Assembly: GCA_977006965.1 (NCBI GenBank)
Contig: OZ345361.1
Location: 434,001 to 498,000, forward strand
DNA: 64,000 nt
Direction: 5' to 3'
DNA from: Phymatolithon calcareum
Lineage: Eukaryota; Rhodophyta; Florideophyceae; Hapalidiales
Shown here piece by piece: positions 48,830-57,731 of this stretch (position 1 is the first letter of the stretch; each line of letters begins with the position of its first letter). The position numbers and the translations under genes are program-made. The notes under the pieces were generated by a model. That model did not search any database and was not told where the DNA came from. It worked only from the letters and a program-made list of their open reading frames with translations.

Positions 48830-50983
48830 ATGTCTCCAGGCCTGTCGTCTTCGTTTGCCGATCGGGCACGGCCTGTGCTGAATCTCATCGATGACCTTCG
48901 CAAAACTGGCATCCAGCAGTGTGTCCCTATTCCCCAGATTGCTGTCATGGGTGACCAGAGTTCCGGCAAGTCAAGTGTCCTCGAGGCTATCTCTGGTATT
49001 GCGTTCCCCCGCAGTGCGGGACTCTGTACCAGGTGCCCCACTCAAGTTTCAATGACCCATGGAGATGTCTGGTCAGCATCCATTCGAGCAGGTTCCGGCA
49101 AGGAACATTCCCTGAAAGTGGGGGAAGGTCACCTTATTGCAGGCCTGATTGAAGAGCTCACGACTGAGCTGGCTGGTGCTAAATCCGAAGGCGGATTCTC
49201 CTCCAGCGATGATCACATCGAGATCAAGCTTGTTTCTCCGAATGTACCAGATTTGACTATCATCGATCTCCCCGGAATCGTGCGTACAACGACGAAAGGT
49301 CAGAGCCAAGAGGTCAAGAACCAGGTGGATGCCATGCTCGACCGTTTCCTCCAACAGGAAAGAACTATTATCCTTGCTGTCATCCCGGCCAACGTCGACA
49401 TCGCAACGGTGGACATTTTGGAACGTGCTGCTAAGGTGGACCCTGATGGAAAACGTACCATCGGAGTGCTTACCAAGCCTGATCTCGTCGATAAAGGAGC
49501 AGAACCGCAAGTCATCGAAGTTCTGGCCAACCGCACAAAACCTCTGCTCCATGGATATTTCATGGTGAAGAATAGGTCACAGAAAGAGCTAGATGATTCC
49601 GAAACTCCTAATTCTGCCCGCGAGCTCGAGCGCACGTGGCTTTCCAACAGCAAGTACGCAAACATTGCGGGCATCAGTGATACACGTCTTGGAGTCCGAG
49701 CATTAACCACAGCGCTGACCGAGCTTCTTGTAGATCGAATTGTGGATGTAATACCGGCAATGACACTGGAAGTTGAGCGGAACCTCAAGGAGGCCACTGC
49801 AGACCTGGAGTCACTAGGAAAACCCCCTCCCAGAGGTGCCCCAGACTGCCGAGCCCTAGCGGGAGATCTAATTCGTGATTTCTGTCGCTCAATGCGCAAG
49901 ACCTGCTCTGAGGCAAGTCCAGTTGCTACGGGTACCGCTCAGGAGACTGAAGGAGTTCTTCAGCAAGAACGCCGCCTCCGCAAGAAGTTCATTGCCGACG
50001 TTGCAAATTCGAAACCAGGATTTGACGGTGAACTTGACAAATTTGACGCGGAAGTGCTGGCAGTAAACAGGCGATACAAAGGCATAGATGGCGATACCGA
50101 AAAGAGGGTTGGCCAAATTCTAACAGGGCAGTCCTGGGCGAGCCCTCGATCCATAACTAAGGTGGGACATCAATTTGAGACGTACTCCGATTACAGTACC
50201 ATCGGGAACAAAGTCGTCGCCATGACGACTTATTTCCGGGGTGATATTGCAAAGCGAATGGAGGAGAGGCGAGGTCGTGAGCTGCCTGGATTTTTGAGTT
50301 TTCCTATTTTCAAGGATTTGATTTCGGAGTACGTCGAGCGCTGGGAAAAGCCCTCCAATGAGTTTCAAGTTGCAGTTTGCACTGTCATGAAGGAAGCAGC
50401 AGATACTATTGTTTCATCAGTTGCCCAAGACTATCCCCGTCTCGAGCAAATGATGAAGAACGAGCTATTGGCTCATTTTGAGGAAACTCAGTCCGTCGCG
50501 TCTCGTCGATTGGAGAAACAACTTGCTCTCGAGAAGATCCCAAGTACCGAGAATAACTATTTGTGGGACACTATCAACAAAATTCGAGACGACAGACTGT
50601 TTGAGAAACTAAAGTCATTGGCGTCTGGCGACAAGATTTCTGTTGAATCTGTTCGTGCTCTGCTGAAGTCTGATATCGGCAACTCGAGTAACGAGTCGCA
50701 AGAAGTTCAAGACATGATTGATATCCTGAAAGCATACTGGCAGCTTGCTAACAAGCGGTATATTGATGAAGTCGGAATGATTGTGACCGACTCTTATACA
50801 GGCTCGCGGCACATGGATGTGATCGAAAAGAGGCTTTCGCGCGTGCTGGTTCTTAGCTCGGACGATTCAACTCTCCAACGACTTTTCGAACCTAATCGCA
50901 TGACGGAGAAACGTAGAGCTGAGCTTCAGAAACGAGCTAAGTCGATGAGACAAGCGCGTAAACGTTTACAAGAAGGGATTTGA
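48830..50983 (+). CDS. dynamin-superfamily GTPase, Mx/DRP type
   Basis: The 717-residue protein has an intact GTPase domain: P-loop GDQSSGKSS (41-49), TRCPTQ with the switch-I region after it, DLPG (146-149), TKPD (215-218) and NRTK (234-237). A middle/stalk domain follows and a GTPase effector domain ends the protein (RMTEKRRAELQKRAKSMRQ). There is no PH domain and no proline-rich tail, which excludes classical endocytic dynamin and fits the Mx/DRP branch. The sequence around the P-loop (PIPQIAVMGDQSSGKSSVLE) is especially Mx-like. Family members assemble on membranes and constrict them; the target here (mitochondrion, plastid, peroxisome or defence) cannot be told. A decayed relative lies at 2380-3262. 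Confidence 0.92.
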   Translation: MSPGLSSSFADRARPVLNLIDDLRKTGIQQCVPIPQIAVMGDQSSGKSSVLEAISGIAFPRSAGLCTRCPTQVSMTHGDVWSASIRAGSGKEHSLKVGEGHLIAGLIEELTTELAGAKSEGGFSSSDDHIEIKLVSPNVPDLTIIDLPGIVRTTTKGQSQEVKNQVDAMLDRFLQQERTIILAVIPANVDIATVDILERAAKVDPDGKRTIGVLTKPDLVDKGAEPQVIEVLANRTKPLLHGYFMVKNRSQKELDDSETPNSARELERTWLSNSKYANIAGISDTRLGVRALTTALTELLVDRIVDVIPAMTLEVERNLKEATADLESLGKPPPRGAPDCRALAGDLIRDFCRSMRKTCSEASPVATGTAQETEGVLQQERRLRKKFIADVANSKPGFDGELDKFDAEVLAVNRRYKGIDGDTEKRVGQILTGQSWASPRSITKVGHQFETYSDYSTIGNKVVAMTTYFRGDIAKRMEERRGRELPGFLSFPIFKDLISEYVERWEKPSNEFQVAVCTVMKEAADTIVSSVAQDYPRLEQMMKNELLAHFEETQSVASRRLEKQLALEKIPSTENNYLWDTINKIRDDRLFEKLKSLASGDKISVESVRALLKSDIGNSSNESQEVQDMIDILKAYWQLANKRYIDEVGMIVTDSYTGSRHMDVIEKRLSRVLVLSSDDSTLQRLFEPNRMTEKRRAELQKRAKSMRQARKRLQEGI

Positions 50984-52160
50984 GTCAGTTGTAGCAATTG
51001 TCTATAGCACTCTGAAGGCTGGACGGGTCCTCCGTCTCTAGGAAAGATACTGTATTCGTGTTAACACAGCAAAGTACCAGAAAAGTTTATGCATACAAGC
51101 AAATAAATAGAAAATAAGTGGGGAACGAGTATGGTAGAATTACCGGACGCACTTTTCCAACAAGCATGCGGACACCACATGTTTACATATTGCGCAAACC
51201 CTTTGGAGGGAATCAGTGTTGGGTGCTTACTGTGGGATTACCGCGGTGATCGAACTAGTCGCCTTACAACGTACTCTAGCGTCGTCGAAGATGAGTACAG
51301 AAATTGAGGTTGAGTGCAAGAGACTCACAGGAGCTCTTGTTAGGAGAGAATTACGAATCAAGAACGCTTGAGTAGCCAGACGACTTTAGCATAGAGATTA
51401 TCGCAAGAACTGCCCCGTTACTCCAAGGTGAGGCTTTGGGAGCTCTCGAAATAAAATCATCAAATATCCCATATTGCGCATAGCGTTCATTTCTCTATCA
51501 ATATGGTGCACACGGCAGGGGTTATCACCCGTTTGATTGATTGTTCTGAGCACTGTCCGAAAACCTTCATCCTATTTCAGAACGGTTCTGCTTCTACGAC
51601 AACGTGCGGACGTCCGGTACTCGTTAATCAGCACCATAGAAAAAATTAGTACCGCTCGAAGAACGGAAAAGAGGAGCCGTCTATTCTGCTCCTGCGGAAA
51701 CTGAGAGATCAACAACGTGCTACGCACCAGTCGAGAGAGAGTATTGAGCTTCTAAATTTTTTGACTAAATAGCTGGAGAATAAAGTCAATGTGAGGAGAA
51801 TACAACATGATGGAGATAGAAGAAGAAAAATATATCTCCCAAGGCCATTTGGAAAAAAAGAGTTGAGGACTTGGAGGGCCTCTACTACTTCTGAACTCAT
51901 CAATTCTTTCCTGTACGCTCTGCCGATTAGAGAACTCGTAGGTTGCTTTTGAGCCCAAATTTTGGCTATTGGACTACTACTTTGCAAAATATTAGTCCAA
52001 TAGCCGCAGCTCGCGGTTTTTATTATCCAATCATGTAAAGATCCACGTGTAAATTTCGGCGGCCATCTCGTGTAATTTTTCTCATGTATCACCACCTGCC
52101 GAATTGCCCCTCGATGAACACAAGGAACGCCCTTGAGAAAAAGCTGCCGGCGGAAATGCA
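50984..52160. other. intergenic, no supported gene
   Basis: Contains an inverted repeat with 13-bp arms (ggctattggacta, 51964-51976 and 51993-52005), about 150 bp upstream of the RbfA start. A 192-codon minus ORF (51709-52287) has no motif. Confidence 0.45.
51964..52005. repeat. 13-bp-arm hairpin upstream of RbfA
   Basis: The arms GGCTATTGGACTA and its exact inverse are separated by 16 bases. Each arm contains ATTGG/CCAAT, the recognition core of CCAAT-binding factors, so it may be a promoter element. Confidence 0.5.
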
Positions 52161-53216
52161 ATGCAATCGTACCGTCTTTTTCGACATGCTCTTTTGCGGA
52201 TGAAAAGCTCAAACGGATGCTCGTCACTGAAAATAAGGAGATGCACGCGACTGCTCTGCACAAAGAACGGCGATGAAAGCCACGCACGAAAAGACAAGTT
52301 CAGCTGGATGGATGAGGCTATAGAGAACAATGGTTTACGGGAGGTCTCTGGATTTGTGGACTTAAGCGATGAGCACTGGCGCGAATTTGAAGAGAAAGGG
52401 TTCATCGCAGAGTCAGAAAGCGTGGTGGAAAAACTGGATCACATGGAAGCCGGGACCACTCAGACCACAAAGCCTGCCGTTTCCGAACAGTTTTTGAAGG
52501 ACTTCCTTGAATTCGAAAGCGAAGATCTCCTGGAAATACTCGAAATAGAAAGTGAAAGTACAGAAGAGGTTGAGAAAGGACATGACGGCTTACTGGACTT
52601 GATCGAAGAGACGGAATTGGACGATGAAGACGAGACCGAGGAGCCACCACTGGAAGAATTGGAGGCGTGGGTGGCTCTGCAAGAGGAGAAAGAACGGGTA
52701 GAGAAGAAGAAGCAGGCGGTCTCGAGTGGGCGGAGGGGGTTGCAGGCACTGGTCAACAATGATCGGCCCCTTGGGGAGACTACAGGCGTTTGGCCCATGC
52801 CCACTCTCGGTCGACTGCCTGGGCATACCAAAAAGCCCGGACACGAGAAGCGTGTAATGCAGATGGAGAGCGAAATGTCCAGAGTTATTGATCGTGTATT
52901 GGCCATTCGATATTCAGAATGGGATTCCTCCGGAGCTTCAATTATTGATACAGCGCTTTCACCCAACATGCGTGACTTGACTGTGTTCTATGAAGTTGCG
53001 GAACAGAAAGTGAAAACAAAGGAATTTGCAAAGATGCTGAAGCGAATCACAAATGGAGTTCGATCCGAAATTGCAAAACTGGACATTCGCTACGCGCCGC
53101 GGATACATTTTCAATGCACGCAAGATCGTAACAGAGCTGAAAAGGGCCGGGAACTTGATGACATTTTTGAACAGATCGCCAAAGATAGGGTTGCCGATGT
53201 AGCGCGAGTAAGTTAG
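52161..53216 (+). CDS. rbfA: ribosome-binding factor A domain protein (organellar)
   Basis: The C-terminal 120 residues (about 227-345) form an RbfA domain: RVIDRVLAIRYSEWDSS, then DTALSPNMRDLTVFYEV (compare the ...SPDLRxAxVYVSV core), TNGVRSEIAKLDIRYAPRIHF and a final helix. RbfA binds the 30S-type subunit and helps mature 16S-like rRNA. The N terminus is basic and Ser/Arg-rich (FRHALLRMKSSNGCSSLKI), fitting mitochondrial or plastid import. Between them is a long acidic linker (LEFESEDLLEILEIES, DDEDETEEPPLEELE), which bacterial RbfA lacks. The gene converges with COQ5, leaving 140 bp between the two stops. Confidence 0.82.
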   Translation: MQSYRLFRHALLRMKSSNGCSSLKIRRCTRLLCTKNGDESHARKDKFSWMDEAIENNGLREVSGFVDLSDEHWREFEEKGFIAESESVVEKLDHMEAGTTQTTKPAVSEQFLKDFLEFESEDLLEILEIESESTEEVEKGHDGLLDLIEETELDDEDETEEPPLEELEAWVALQEEKERVEKKKQAVSSGRRGLQALVNNDRPLGETTGVWPMPTLGRLPGHTKKPGHEKRVMQMESEMSRVIDRVLAIRYSEWDSSGASIIDTALSPNMRDLTVFYEVAEQKVKTKEFAKMLKRITNGVRSEIAKLDIRYAPRIHFQCTQDRNRAEKGRELDDIFEQIAKDRVADVARVS

Positions 53217-53355
53217 TAATAGCTTTATTGGCTTATTGTTCAAGTGATCTGCACGGGAAGGATCATGCGCACGCAGTCGCCGAACCAGCTGGTGATGAGG
53301 AGTAAGTCGGTGCACGTAACCGCGGGGGTGAATCCGGACTAACATATCCAGAGAA

Positions 53356-54195
53356 TCACGCTTTGCTAGTTCCAGCTTCAACTGGCGACGACGCGGAAGG
53401 CTGGGCGCGGTGAGTAATAGCCGGCTTGAACCCGGAATAACACGCAGCGATACCGAAAGAATAATCTGTAACCGAGACGGATCGAAGGCCGGCAGACTTC
53501 ATTATATCCACAAATTCGGTCTGCTTTGGGAATTTGCGAATACTCTCAACAAGATATTGGTACGAATCTCTGTCGCCTGCTACAGCCTCACCAATCACCG
53601 GAATAACACCGAAGGAGTATGCATCGTAAAGTCTCTTCACAACCTCGTTCCGTACTTCCGCAAACTCCAGCATGAGGAATCTACCGCCGGGTTTGAGAAT
53701 GCGCAACGCCTCGTCGACCGCCACATCTGGTCGCGGTACGTTGCGCATTCCAAACGAAATCGTATACGCATCGAAAGATTCATCTTCGAAAGGAAGGTTC
53801 TCCGCATTACCCTCCACGAAGCGGAGGGCATCTTCGGAGGCGGCCGCCTCGCGAGCACGCTTTCGGCCGACTTCTAGCATTTCGCGGGAAATGTCGCACA
53901 CTGTGACAGTCGCCCCCGGCGCGGCGTCAATGATACGGAGCGCAATATCGCCAGTGCCGCCAGCGCAGTCGAGGACATGCATTCCAGGAACTGGTCCAAG
54001 CGTGCGGACGAAGGATGCCTTCCATACGCGATGAGCACCACCGGACATAAGGTCATTCATGACATCGTAGCGGGAGGCGACGCGCGCAAAAACTCCTCCC
54101 ACGAGACCCTGTTTCGCGGCGAGCGGCACATCGCGGAATCCGAAGTGCGTAGTGCGCGCGGCGTGCCGTGCCGCCGCTGGGAGCCCTCGTCGCAT
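53356..54195 (-). CDS. COQ5: 2-methoxy-6-polyprenyl-1,4-benzoquinol methylase (COQ5/UbiE)
   Basis: This is an S-adenosylmethionine-dependent C-methyltransferase of ubiquinone synthesis. Family signatures are FGFRDVP at 18-24, VFARVASRYDVMNDLMSGG at 35-53, HRVWK, SAM-binding motif I VLDCAGGTGDIA at 74-85, the acidic motif VTVCDIS, FGMRNV, and RILKPGGRFLMLEF. The length of 279 is normal for a COQ5 with a short leader; residues 1-16 (MRRGLPAAARHAARTT) look like a mitochondrial presequence. A plastid MenG-type role is less likely because the UbiE signatures are so complete. The gene is GC-rich and intronless. It shares a 355-bp upstream region with the divergent zinc-finger gene. Confidence 0.93.
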   Translation of the reverse strand: MRRGLPAAARHAARTTHFGFRDVPLAAKQGLVGGVFARVASRYDVMNDLMSGGAHRVWKASFVRTLGPVPGMHVLDCAGGTGDIALRIIDAAPGATVTVCDISREMLEVGRKRAREAAASEDALRFVEGNAENLPFEDESFDAYTISFGMRNVPRPDVAVDEALRILKPGGRFLMLEFAEVRNEVVKRLYDAYSFGVIPVIGEAVAGDRDSYQYLVESIRKFPKQTEFVDIMKSAGLRSVSVTDYSFGIAACYSGFKPAITHRAQPSASSPVEAGTSKA

Positions 54196-54550
54196 CGCGA
54201 GTCACAGGGTATGCGACTGCTGATCCCGTACAGTAAATACCGCACGGAGCCGATCCACACCCGGCTACCCGCCCCGTGCGGAGACCCTTGCTTACAGGAC
54301 ACCGTACACCCCGTACGAAGACTTTCGCTTACAGTACAGCGGTTTCGGCCACTTGGGCGTCGTGCGTTGGCGTGGGGCGGGGATCAAGGATATGATGCGC
54401 GCAGATGCGCCCGCCTCATACAAAGTCGCAGAGGAGTAAAGGCATCCTTCCCGACGCTACAGCTACGCCTACCGCCTCCAGCTAGTAACCCGCGCATCGT
54501 CACGAACGGTTCCACATCCCTCTCTTCATCCGCACCGCGAACACGCGGCC
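54196..54550. promoter_or_regulatory. shared divergent upstream region of COQ5 and the zinc-finger gene
   Basis: A 355-bp interval separates the two divergent starts. A gtacagtaaataccgcac block and a repeated cttacagga(c)/cttacagtac motif near 54293 and 54331 are visible. No TATA box is obvious. A bidirectional promoter is inference. Confidence 0.35.
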
Positions 54551-55726
54551 ATGTCGGCAGCCGCAGCCGACTGGCATCTCTACTACCGTACCGACAGCAC
54601 CACTCCTCCATCGGCAGCTCGTCTGCACCCGCCATACTCGACGGACGTTATGGACGGGAACGTGCCTTCATTACCGCATACTGAAACCGTGGAGGGGGCG
54701 AAACCAGTCGCTCGTGAACCATGGAGGACGTCGAAACCGGAAATGGCTTTGCAAAATCCTGGGCGCGAACCGTGGAGGACGACGATGCCGGCACGTGAAC
54801 CATGGCGGACAACTAGAGTTGAGAGCGCTGGCCCACAGGTGCTTCCCCAATCGCAGACTATGCCGCACGGACAGGGACTGGTACATTCCGAACAGCAATT
54901 GCACGGGAATTTGCAAACGGGAATGGTGCACTCCGAACCTCAACTGCAACCTAATCTCCTTCAAGTCGTGCATTCACAGATGCAGAGTCAGGTGCCAGGT
55001 CAGATGCCAGGTCAGATGCAGCCGCACTTGCTAGCGCATTCGGGATTCGAGTCGCAATCACCCCCACGGACACCAGAGTCAGCTGCAGTACATTCAGGAA
55101 GTTCGGCAACTCCTGTGCGCAGTAACACAAAGATAGAGAAGAAGCAAGCAACTGTATCCTGGAAGAAGGCGAAAGGACTTGGCGTGATGAGCGCTGGAAC
55201 GCAAGACGCAGGGCCGTCGTTCACGTGTGTGCATTGCGCTGAGCGTTTCCGTTCGCGCGGGGACCGGAAGCAGCACATCCGGACAATGCATTCCAAGCCA
55301 CATGGATGCACGGAATGCAGTAGCTCCTTTTCGCGAAAGTTCGACCTCGAGAAGCACAGGCTTACCGTGCACCGGGGGGAACGGCCGTACACTTGCGAAA
55401 TGTGCGGGCTGTCGTTCGGACAGAAGCATCATCTTGTGCGGCACCACAGGGCGGTACATACAAAGGCGCGAGATTTTGGATGCGAGGAATGTGGAGCGGA
55501 TTTTGCTCGTAAGGAACATCTAGCGAATCATGTTCGCTCCGTGCATGAGAAGGCAAAGCCGTTTCTTTGCTTGTTATGTGACGCCGTGTACAGCGAGAAA
55601 CGTGGTCTGCGACGACACTACGAGTCGACGCATACGGTCAAGCAGAGCCGGGCGGCCGTGCTCGCCACTTGGCAGCCAGAGGCTAAGGATGGACCGTCAC
55701 CTATTGATGAAATTCTGAAGCTGTAG
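54551..55726 (+). CDS. C2H2 zinc-finger protein, five fingers
   Basis: The 391-residue protein has a Gln/Pro/Met-rich N-terminal half with short repeats (EPWRTT three times, MVHSEPQLQ, GQMPGQMQ). Five C2H2 fingers run from about residue 223 to 361: CVHCAERFRSRGDRKQH, CTECSSSFSRKFDLEKH, CEMCGLSFGQKHHLVRH, CEECGADFARKEHLANH and CLLCDAVYSEKRGLRRH. The linkers HRGERPYTC and HEKAKPFLC are near-canonical. It should be a sequence-specific DNA-binding regulator in the nucleus with a flexible activation-type region. Targets are unknown. There is no intron. Confidence 0.88.
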   Translation: MSAAAADWHLYYRTDSTTPPSAARLHPPYSTDVMDGNVPSLPHTETVEGAKPVAREPWRTSKPEMALQNPGREPWRTTMPAREPWRTTRVESAGPQVLPQSQTMPHGQGLVHSEQQLHGNLQTGMVHSEPQLQPNLLQVVHSQMQSQVPGQMPGQMQPHLLAHSGFESQSPPRTPESAAVHSGSSATPVRSNTKIEKKQATVSWKKAKGLGVMSAGTQDAGPSFTCVHCAERFRSRGDRKQHIRTMHSKPHGCTECSSSFSRKFDLEKHRLTVHRGERPYTCEMCGLSFGQKHHLVRHHRAVHTKARDFGCEECGADFARKEHLANHVRSVHEKAKPFLCLLCDAVYSEKRGLRRHYESTHTVKQSRAAVLATWQPEAKDGPSPIDEILKL

Positions 55727-57731
55727 GGGGACTTGTAATTTTTCCACTCGGGCGAACCGCTGATGCCATTTGTGCGCGCTGGCTGGGAGTATGCTGGGGT
55801 TGGGACGGGGATTAAGATGGGCTTTTGAGTCTAGGTGCCCTGGTCATTTTAACTGTGGAAGAGACTGGCTCTGATTTTGGGAAGTAGAAGTAAGAACGCG
55901 TTCTTTTCTGCAGGGGGTGGGAGGGGTGAATGTATACCAACAAGTCTCTAGAGGTTTCTACTTTGCAATAGGTTAGGGCACGGGTTCTTTTAGGTACCTC
56001 ACGCTAAAAGTGGAACTTGAGATTTGAATATGCACATGTGATTTCGAGAGGGGCTCATGACCGTTTCCATTGCGCGGCTCCAAACGGGGCCCGGCGGCTT
56101 TCCGAATGCGACGATTGCATTATGGACGGAACTTGGTCCCCTCGGACTATGGTAGGGCTATAGTGCAGCTTCACATTGCGAAGGATGTGATGAAAAACTG
56201 TCCAGTGATAAGACACATCGAACCACAGTACTGCAGTAGTAATAACTTTTAGAATTGTCCCATCGTCAACGCCGTCACAGCAGTGCATTTCGTAACTATA
56301 CGCTGCTTAGATCACTACAAGAAGCTACAACAGCCAGTTAATTTGAAGCACGCTGCAGTGAGCCTTGTTACTGAAAAAATTGTGCACGTATCCGCAAAGG
56401 AAATCCATGTGGCAAGACCTCTGATTAATCATCAGCGATCAGGAAGCAATAGAAGCGACCAAAAATCTTCGCGCAAAGCGCTGTTCGCTCTCAACCTGTC
56501 ACAGCAGTTTCGAAGATATTTCATTTATCGTCGAAAATCGATAGTCGGAGAACTAGTTTCAATCTACGTTTGAGCCGGTTGCCCAAGCTGCTCTTGACCA
56601 GCTCCACTCCTGTCGACCACCGCAGAATTCATAAACCTGCGAACCTTGAGATTTTTTCTACTATCGCACTCTCCAATTGATCAATACGTCATAGAAAGAA
56701 CTGGCCACAGAGCGGGAATGCAGCAGAGAGTCCTGGGAGGATATGAAAGAGTCCTGGTAGGCAGCTTGTGGACCTCCTTCAATGCGCTCAGAAAAGGGAA
56801 TGCATGGCAACGTACCGTCCACGTCTTCGAACCACAGCACATTCAGAACGGATGACAAACTCAATCTCCGACTCGATGATTGTCCGCTGAAGCCTCTGCG
56901 AGAATGCGTTCACAACGCCACTGCTGTTTACCGTATATGCCAACTGCACTTGTCTTGGTACTGACCTTGTCGACAGCAAGACAAAAATTGGTGTCCATTA
57001 TCGAAGCCCACGTCCTCACCACAATATCACCATGGACTAGACTTCGGAGAAAACGAGACTGCGTGTAGGGCTCCGCATTTCCCGCGAAACGTACAAATCA
57101 CGCACAGTGCCTTCGGGTCCCAAGAAGTTTGTGGAGGATAAGCCTGCTCCATGCGTACGTAAACATAATAAGGCTGATGAAACCATTGGCGGCACAACTT
57201 GCAGACGAGAGCACAGTGGTGGCTTTTCAAACATCGGTGCTTCAATTGACATTAACTTTGCACGGCCCAATGCAGAGGACTTCAATGTGCGTACCAGAAC
57301 TCAAGGACGGGGCATCGAGCTTCATCCACATGTTGATGGCTTGTAAAGCCGTAGAGGCAAACTGTGATTCTTGCCCGAAGGTGATTGAAGTGCTTGTCAT
57401 TCGGTTACTTTTATGGTGAATAACCGTTTCTATGAACTGGACGATCAGAAAACGTCAGAGTCTGCGATAGAAAGCGAGACATAATCGCTGGCATTTCGCG
57501 AGTCCACGAATATTGGGTGTATCCACACATCATGGCCCGGCGTGGAACGCTTGACATCAGCTATTGCGGAATACTTGTCCATCGCACTTGGGAAGTCGTC
57601 CCTGAGCTCTCTGCAAAAGTCAATCAATGTTGAACAACCACGAGGAGCAACTTTAGTGTCTGGAAGAACACCTTCTCATTGTTCTGCAGAATGAGATTTA
57701 CGGCAGTCGAAAAAAATCAAAATTTAGACCA
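55727..57731. other. 2-kb intergenic, no supported gene
   Basis: ORFs up to 96 codons on both strands overlap each other and have no motif. Confidence 0.4.
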
